From assembly GCA_963713815.1 (NCBI GenBank), contig CAVQNH010000045.1, positions 62,001 through 126,000 of the forward strand: a stretch of 64,000 nucleotides of DNA. The letters run 5' to 3'. The notes beneath the pieces are model-generated. The model ran no database searches. It saw only the letters and a list, made by a program, of their open reading frames with translations, and was not told where the DNA came from. Of the stretch, positions 59,264 to 64,000 are shown one piece after another (the first letter of the stretch is position 1; the number at the start of each line of letters is the position of its first letter). The DNA comes from RYN-230 sp963713815. GTDB taxonomy: Bacteria; Actinomycetota; Actinomycetes; Streptosporangiales; Streptosporangiaceae. The position numbers and the translations under genes are program-made.

Positions 59264-59893
59264 TCACCCGGCGCTGGCCGCCACGACCGGCACGCTGACC
59301 GGCTCATCGGCCAGGTACGGGGGGGCCGGATCGTACTGGATGTACCGGCGCACCTGGCGGGCATGATCGCGGCCGTGCAGGGCTCCCACGAGCCACAGCG
59401 CCATGTCGATGCCGGCCGACACGCCCTGGCTGGTGACCAGGCTCCCGTCGACGACATAGCGGGCGTCGCGGATCACGGTGATGTCACCACGTTCCTGCAG
59501 GGTGTCTTCGAAAGCGACGTGGGTGGCGACCCGGCGCCCGCGGGCGGGACCGGCCTCGTGCAGGAGCAGGGCACCGGTGCAGACGCTGGTAGTCCAGGCG
59601 GCGGTCGCGGAAACCGCGCGGATCCAGCCGGTGACCTCGGGGTTGGATACCTCGCGGCGGGTGCCCATGCCGCCCGGCACCAGCAGCACGTCCAGTGCCG
59701 GATGGTCGCCCAGGACGTGGTCGGGCAGCACGCGCAGGCCCTTGGCGCACCGGACCGGGTCACGGCCTTCGGCGATGAGTACCGCGGTATCGGCGTCGTC
59801 GCGCAGCATGCGGGAGGTGGTAAACACCTCCCACGGACCGACGAAATCCAGCTCTTCGGCGCCGTCGAAGATCAGCAGTCCGTACGTTGTCAC
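59264..59893 (-). CDS. DJ-1/PfpI-family protein (isonitrile hydratase-like)
   Basis: 209 residues from GTG at 59893 five bases after GGGAG. LLIFDGAEELDFVGPWEVF, LLVPGGMGTRREV and the nucleophile elbow TTSVCTGALLLHEAG with the conserved Cys mark the DJ-1/PfpI fold of the type used by isonitrile hydratase and GlxA regulators. No HTH is attached. Its start overlaps (GTGA) the stop of an AraC-type remnant, so it was once expressed with that regulator. It is convergent with the GT87 gene, four bases apart. Confidence 0.88.
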   Translation of the reverse strand: MTTYGLLIFDGAEELDFVGPWEVFTTSRMLRDDADTAVLIAEGRDPVRCAKGLRVLPDHVLGDHPALDVLLVPGGMGTRREVSNPEVTGWIRAVSATAAWTTSVCTGALLLHEAGPARGRRVATHVAFEDTLQERGDITVIRDARYVVDGSLVTSQGVSAGIDMALWLVGALHGRDHARQVRRYIQYDPAPPYLADEPVSVPVVAASAG

Positions 59894-60060
59894 GTGAGCT
59901 CCCTGGTTGACCGGAACCGGGTCCGGTAGTCCGCTGGTGCGATCCTGGCGTGCCGGTGGAAGGCCCGGCGAGCGTCTCCGCCGTGCCGAAGCCGCAGCGC
60001 CGCGCGATGGTGTTGACCGGGTCGTCGGTGCCGGTGAGCGCGCGCTGTGATCGCACCGGA
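59890..60060 (-). pseudogene. C-terminal HTH remnant of an AraC/GlxA-type regulator
   Basis: On the minus strand: QRALTGTDDPVNTIARRCGF, GTAETL, and after a one-base shift RRAFHRHARIAPADYRTRF and a stop that overlaps the DJ-1 gene start. This is the second HTH of an AraC-family (FtrA/GlxA-like) regulator. The first HTH and DJ-1-like sensor domain are missing. Confidence 0.65.
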
Positions 60061-60120
60061 TGCAGCACACGAAGGCCCGGGCGGCGCCCGCGCCCCGTCA
60101 ACCGGCGCTAGCGGTTCGCG

Positions 60121-60341
60121 TCATCGCAGGTCACAGCCTGGATGTCAGGCGCCGATCGGCGTGGGCGGCACGCTCAGCAGCGGGAAATGACCACAAACGG
60201 CCCGCCGCCACCCGCCACCAGCGCCCGTGATCACGGTCAAGCCCGTGATCACGGTCAAAATGTGCTGATGCGGGCCCCATATTGACCGTGATCATGGATG
60301 ACGCGCTCAGCGCCCGGGCGGATGACCTTGGCAACGGGTGT
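60121..60341. other. intergenic region with repeated TGATCACGGTCAA boxes
   Basis: Non-coding between the regulator remnant and a membrane-protein stop. It holds two exact 18-bp tandem copies of GCCCGTGATCACGGTCAA at 60223-60258 and an inverted TTGACCGTGATCA at 60282-60294. Each box contains the palindrome TGATCA. Both adjacent genes point away from or end at this region, so no clear promoter role. Confidence 0.6.
60223..60258. repeat. 18-bp exact tandem repeat
   Basis: GCCCGTGATCACGGTCAA twice without spacing; a third partial copy lies inverted 23 bp further on. Confidence 0.85.
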
Positions 60342-61040
60342 TCAGGGGGGGTCGGGGGAGCCCGGGTTCTGGGCGGGGCGGGCCGGATGCCAGACGTCGA
60401 ATCCGGGATGGGGGGCAGCCGGTGACGGGACGACGTCCGGGGCGGCGGGGAGCGTCTGCTGTGCGCGGGTCCGGACGGCGGCCTGCTTCCGGGGCCGGCC
60501 GGCCGATTGCCTCCGGGCCCGGGCGGCGGCCCGGCGCCAGGCCAGGGCGTAGACAACCGCGGAGGCCGCGAACAGGACCCCGGTCACGGCCAGCCAGCGC
60601 CACAGGTACGGCTGCGTGGTCAGCCCGCTGGCCCGGTGGTACTCGGGCTCGGACAAGCCCAGGATCAGCGGGAAGAAGGTCAGCAGGAGCAGGAGCGAGA
60701 ACGCCACCGGGATCCGCACGTAGTTGATCAGCGGGGGTCCCGGGACCTGGGCGGAGGACCCCGGGCGGCCCTGCCGCCGGCGGGCCGTCCAGGGCAGCAG
60801 CCGCTGCACGGACTGGTCGGCCAGGGAGTACAGGGGGAACAGCAGCAGGTCGTGGCCGACGATCGCGACGGCGAACCAGATCGCGAAGCCGCGGAACTGG
60901 CCGGCCACGATCACCGCCCGGACCGCGTAACCGGCCAGCGCGAACGCGGCCAGCAGGGCCAGCAGGTGCAGCGGGTTAGCGCCGTACCAGTGCCGGATCC
61001 GGCCGGGGAGGGTCCTGCCGCGGGTGGTCACGCCCGTCAC
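60342..61040 (-). CDS. membrane protein coupled to the molybdopterin oxidoreductase
   Basis: 232 residues from GTG at 61040, which overlaps the stop of the upstream gene (GTGA). Four or five helices (LHLLALLAAFALAGYAVRAV, AIWFAVAIVGHDLLLFPLYS, RIPVAFSLLLLLTFFPLILG, WLAVTGVLFAASAVVYALAW) and a basic, Pro-rich cytoplasmic tail. No haem-binding His pair is clear. Position suggests it is a membrane partner of the oxidoreductase. Confidence 0.72.
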   Translation of the reverse strand: MTGVTTRGRTLPGRIRHWYGANPLHLLALLAAFALAGYAVRAVIVAGQFRGFAIWFAVAIVGHDLLLFPLYSLADQSVQRLLPWTARRRQGRPGSSAQVPGPPLINYVRIPVAFSLLLLLTFFPLILGLSEPEYHRASGLTTQPYLWRWLAVTGVLFAASAVVYALAWRRAAARARRQSAGRPRKQAAVRTRAQQTLPAAPDVVPSPAAPHPGFDVWHPARPAQNPGSPDPP

Positions 61041-62507
61041 ACCTGCTTCAGGAAAGTGATCTTGTTGACCCATTTCGTGTTGTGCACGCCGGGTGCGTTC
61101 GGGATGATCGTCCGCGCCGGGTAGCCGTGGTCCCGGGGCAGCACGTGGCCGTTGACCGTGACGGCCAGCAGCGACTGCGGGTCAGTTACCTGGCCCGCGG
61201 ACAGGACCGCGGACTTGAACGCGCCCACCTGCTGGATCGAGTTCGACCCGCGCCCCGGCTGGCGCCGGCATCCCGGCCAGCCGGGCCAGGTCGGCCAGCC
61301 GGACGCCGGTCCAGCGGGCCGACACTGACCAGCCTTCCACGCAGGCGATCGGCAGTTCCACCGCGTGCTGCGGCAGGGCGAGAATCTGGTCCCGGGTCAG
61401 CGTGAGCGTGCGGGCGCCGATCAGCGTGAGCCGGTACGCGGGGCCCACGTCCGCGGTGGTCAGGCCGATCGACGCCGCGGTCCGGTTGACCGGCAGGTAG
61501 TGCGGGGCCGTCGCGGACAGCCCGCGCGGCCCGAACAGGGACGTACGCCGGGCCAGGCCGCCGATGGACTGGCCGACGACCAGCCCGGCCAGGGTGACCG
61601 AGGCGCCGCCGATGGCGGCGAGCAGGCCGCGGCGGGAGATGGTCGGGGCGCGCGGGCGGGCGGGGCGCAGGCTCTCGCCGTCCGGTGCCGTGGGGTCCGG
61701 CTCTTCGGGCCCGGTTTCCGACAGCGGTGTGCGCAGTTCCCGGCGCAGGCTGCGGGACCGCAGGCCGGTCACCATCCGGGGGAACTTCAGGGCCACGTGG
61801 ATGACCAGCCCGGCGATGAACACCCACGCGCCGTAGAGGTGGGCCGTGTAGAAGGAGAAGGGGAAGACGTAGTAGTTCTGGATGTTCAGGATGCCGGTGG
61901 CGAACTCGAACAGGACCCCGCCGACCACCATGATCAGGCTGACCCGCTCCAGGATCTGGGCCAGCGAGCGGACCGGGGGCCAGGCGAACAGGCGCGGGAG
62001 CACCGACCACAGCTTGGCCAGCACCACCGGCAGCAGGGCGAGGCCCAGGGTGATGTGCACGCCCTGGTTCACCCGGTACAGCCAGGACGGGTGCGACGGC
62101 CAGGAGAACAGGTAGAAGTGCAGCAGGCCCGCGCCGGGTGTCTGGTCGTTGCCGGGCAGCAGCGGATCGTAGGCCGCGTAGGACAGCAGGCCGGTCACCG
62201 CGAGGATGGTCAGCCCGGCGAGCAGGACCACGGCCAGGATCGAGGTGAGCCACAGCCCGCGCAGCGGGCTGCGCCAGGTCCCCGGCCGGAACGGCCCGGG
62301 CGGCGGGTGCGCGGCCGGATGCCGGGCCGCGTCCGCGGCCCGGCGGACCAGGACGGCGGCCCGGCGGTACTCGGCCGCCGCCGACGCCGCGAGGGCGCGG
62401 CGGCGCCGGGCGGCCCGGCGCTTGCGCTCGTCGCGGCGTAGCTGGGCCGCGCGGCGCAGCCGGCCGCCCCGCGGCCGCCTTGGTCCCCTGGTCCCGGCCC
62501 TCGCCAT
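61037..62507 (-). pseudogene. cytochrome b561-like/molybdopterin (sulfite oxidase fold) membrane oxidoreductase with a frameshift
   Basis: From ATG at 62507 an Arg-rich start, then four helices with His residues (NQGVHITLGLALLPVVLAKL, FYTAHLYGAWVFIAGLVIHV) as in b561/DUF4405 haem proteins. A linker contains SRRGLLAAIGGASVTLAGLV. A sulfite-oxidase-type Moco domain follows (RDQILALPQHAVELPIACVE, with the Mo-ligand Cys in ACVEGWS, and WTGVRLADLARLAG). Near 61247 one base shifts the frame; the true end reads IQQVGAFKSAVLSAGQV, HVLPRDHGYPARTIIPN and WVNKITFLKQV at 61037. Electrons likely pass between quinone pool and the Mo site outside the membrane. Confidence 0.8.
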
Positions 62508-62635
62508 GGTCTGACGGTATGCACATCAGTGCAGGTGAGGACCGTTTCGTACTGGACGGTAAGAACCTCGTAAGAGCGGTCAGGCGGCGGGGCGTTACCG
62601 CTGGGGTGGCTGGTGACCCGGAGGAAGGAGCGTGC

Positions 62636-63214
62636 TCAGCAGTCACCCTGGCGGGCCTGCATGGCCCGGCCCAGCCGGGCCAGCGCGTCGGCGAACGCCT
62701 GCTGCTCCGCGGCGGAGAACCCCTCGAACAGCTCGGCCATGGCGTCCAGCCGGGGCTCCAGGGCCTGTTCCGCCTCCCGGGCCCCATCCAGGGACAGCTC
62801 GACCAGCGTGGCCCGGCGGTCGGTGGGGTGCGGGCGGCGCACGACGAGCTGGGCGTCCTCGAGTGCATCCACCATCGCGGTCATGTTCCGCGGGCTCACC
62901 CCCAGCTGGACACCGAGATCCCGCATGATCGCCGGACCGCCGCAGTGCAGCGCCTGGAGCAGCCGGAGCCGGGCGTAGGTGAGGCCGCCGCAGGCCCGGC
63001 CCTCCATCCAGCGCAGGAACGCGGACGTGAAGCGCGCGGTCTCGGCGACCAGGGTGCGGCGGCGCTCCGCCTCGGGCAGGCCGTCCAGGGACAGGGTCTC
63101 CGGGGCCGCACCGCCGGGCAGCAGGCCGCCATCGGGCAGGTCACCGGGCAGCCCGGCACCGGCCGCGGCGCAGTCATCTGCCACGCTCGGCTCGGGTACC
63201 TGATCTACCGACAC
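62636..63214 (-). CDS. MarR-family transcriptional regulator
   Basis: 192 residues. The first 45 residues are a Pro/Gly-rich extension. The winged HTH is GGLTYARLRLLQALHCGGPA, MRDLGVQLGVSPRNMTAMVD and RPHPTDRRATLVELSLDG, and dimer helices flank it. GTG start at 63214. Divergent from the YceI gene with about 100 bp between, so it probably represses both in response to a small ligand or oxidant. Confidence 0.92.
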   Translation of the reverse strand: MSVDQVPEPSVADDCAAAGAGLPGDLPDGGLLPGGAAPETLSLDGLPEAERRRTLVAETARFTSAFLRWMEGRACGGLTYARLRLLQALHCGGPAIMRDLGVQLGVSPRNMTAMVDALEDAQLVVRRPHPTDRRATLVELSLDGAREAEQALEPRLDAMAELFEGFSAAEQQAFADALARLGRAMQARQGDC

Positions 63215-63240
63215 GCGTTCAGCCTACCTGGAGTGCTTCG

Positions 63241-63268
63241 TTGACACTATTATTACGCACGGTACTAT
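63241..63268 (+). promoter_or_regulatory. sigma70-type promoter upstream of the YceI gene
   Basis: TTGACA at 63241-63246 and TACTAT at 63263-63268, spacing 16 bp, in unusually A/T-rich sequence, about 50 bp before the YceI start. Within the MarR/YceI divergent gap, where MarR binding would block it. Confidence 0.6.
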
Positions 63269-63317
63269 ATCTACAGTGAATTTCACCGAGTTGAATCAGC
63301 GATCTTCAAGGAGAGCC

Positions 63318-63884
63318 ATGACCCAGCCCGAGGGACAAGCCCAAGCCACCGGGGAACCGGCGGGTGAGACGCCGGACAGCGTGCTGGCCGGCCCGAGCAC
63401 CTGGACGCTGGACCCGGGGCGCTCCTCGGTCGCGCTGCGCGCCAAGTCGATCTGGGGACTGGTCACCGTGCGCGGCACGTTCGGGGAAGTGGCCGGGACC
63501 GCCGAGATCCTCCCCGGCGGTGCGGGCCGCGGCCGGCTCGAGATCGGCGCGGGCTCGCTGGACACCAAGAACGCCAAGCGGGACCGGCATCTGGCCTCGG
63601 CGGACTTCTTCCACGCCGCGGAGCACCCGTCGATCGTGGCTGACCTGGCCAGCGCCACCCGGACCGGAGACCGCGTGGCCGTGCAGGGCACGCTCACGGT
63701 CGCGGGGCAGACCCGGCCGCTCAGCTTCACCGGCACGCTGGCCGATGTCACCCCGGCGGCGTTCACGCTGCGGGCTGAGGGGGTCGTGGTGGACCGGGCC
63801 GACTTCGGCATGACCTGGAACCAGATGGGCATGCTGACCGGCCCGGCCACCGTCGACGTGGTGGCCCGCTTCACCCGGTCCTGA
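63318..63884 (+). CDS. YceI-family lipid/isoprenoid-binding-like protein
   Basis: 188 residues from ATG with AAGGAGA six bases upstream. The lipocalin-like YceI domain is clear: TWTLDPGRSSVALRAKSIWG, VTVRGTFGEVAGTAEI, DTKNAKRDRHLASADFFHAA and LTVAGQTRPLSFTGTL. YceI proteins bind polyisoprenoids in an extended barrel. No signal peptide here, so cytoplasmic. Divergent from MarR, the usual pairing in actinomycetes (MarR-YceI). Confidence 0.92.
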   Translation: MTQPEGQAQATGEPAGETPDSVLAGPSTWTLDPGRSSVALRAKSIWGLVTVRGTFGEVAGTAEILPGGAGRGRLEIGAGSLDTKNAKRDRHLASADFFHAAEHPSIVADLASATRTGDRVAVQGTLTVAGQTRPLSFTGTLADVTPAAFTLRAEGVVVDRADFGMTWNQMGMLTGPATVDVVARFTRS

Positions 63885-63925
63885 CGCATGGCGCGGCCCG
63901 GAGGGTGACCCCGTAGGGTGACACT

Positions 63926-64000
63926 GTGCGTGCATGGGTAGTGCATGAGCCCGGGCCGGTCGGCTCCGGCCCGCTGCGCCTGGTCGAGCGCCCGGTCCCG
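63926..64000 (+). CDS. zinc-type alcohol dehydrogenase family protein, N-terminus (cut by window edge)
   Basis: GTG at 63926; the 25 visible residues read MRAWVVHEPGPVGSGPLRLV and ERPVP. This is the opening of zinc-dependent medium-chain alcohol dehydrogenases (AdhA/AdhP type). The cofactor and zinc motifs lie beyond the window. Confidence 0.75.
   Translation, partial: MRAWVVHEPGPVGSGPLRLVERPVP

Noticed and set aside
1..64000. tRNA, rRNA or CRISPR loci
   Set aside because: No T-loop-like GTTCGAATCC patterns with cloverleaf context, no ribosomal RNA sequence and no regularly spaced repeats were seen.

Overview
The window is about 70% G+C, uses many GTG/TTG starts with GGAGG-type ribosome binding sites, and is filled with families typical of high-GC Gram-positive bacteria: large MalT/LAL-type LuxR regulators, PadR/MarR/AraC/LysR regulators, DHA2 and YbfB-type MFS pumps, DUF574 methyltransferases and a sensor kinase/response regulator pair. 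This points to an actinomycete (Actinomycetota), perhaps a soil or plant-associated Streptosporangiales-like or Frankia-like lineage. The genus cannot be fixed from sequence alone. No rRNA, tRNA or CRISPR array was found.

Layout. 0-9 kb: end of a LuxR regulator, a small membrane protein, then mostly minus-strand single genes (DHFR-like reductase, AraC regulator, alpha/beta hydrolase, small basic Cys/His protein, quinone oxidoreductase, PH-like membrane protein). A lower-GC two-gene unit of unknown function (7.5-8.3 kb) and an NTF2-like gene follow. 9-17 kb is a graveyard of mobile and broken genes: a methyltransferase scrap, an IS110-family transposase, a frameshifted CmoM/SmtA-like methyltransferase, a phospholipase D-like (DISARM DrmC-type) remnant, a YchJ-like gene, a large hypothetical protein, a tyrosine recombinase remnant, and a complete ISL3-family insertion sequence with 24-bp inverted repeats and an 8-bp target duplication. 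17-24 kb: HAD phosphatase, non-secreted phospholipase C-like phosphoesterase, glycolipid-binding-fold protein, and two PhzF-family genes around an Lrp regulator. 24-31 kb: a LAL regulator with a small divergent partner, a DHA2 drug exporter and a metallo-beta-lactamase-fold hydrolase. 31-35 kb: antibiotic-biosynthesis-monooxygenase-fold gene, a tandem duplication split by an AT-rich insert, muconolactone-isomerase/NTF2, MFS and SDR genes divergent from a LysR regulator. 36-44 kb: PQQ-type beta-propeller lipoprotein, PadR with a clear operator and divergent membrane protein, ACC deaminase (acdS), secreted RCC1-repeat protein, a deaminase.

44-64 kb: NUDIX, DUF1622, YihY/BrkB and parallel beta-helix genes, then a sugar-nucleotide and glycosyl-transfer region: UDP-sulfoquinovose synthase-like sqdB, TIGR04282 nucleotidyl/glycosyltransferase-like protein, GT2, a second NAD-dependent epimerase, a PhoB/OmpR-type two-component system, a SAM methyltransferase translationally coupled to a GT87/MptB-like membrane mannosyltransferase, and a cytochrome b561-like/molybdopterin (sulfite oxidase fold) membrane oxidoreductase coupled to another membrane protein. 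This set looks like a regulated pathway that builds and modifies a cell-envelope glycolipid or glycan, and is the best candidate for an undescribed system. The window ends with a divergent MarR/YceI pair and the first codons of a zinc-type alcohol dehydrogenase.

Caution: at least nine genes or remnants carry single-base frameshifts, mostly in short G/C runs, with intact coding continuing in another frame. Some are surely old pseudogenes, but several intact-looking enzymes in the 44-62 kb region suggest residual sequencing or assembly indels.
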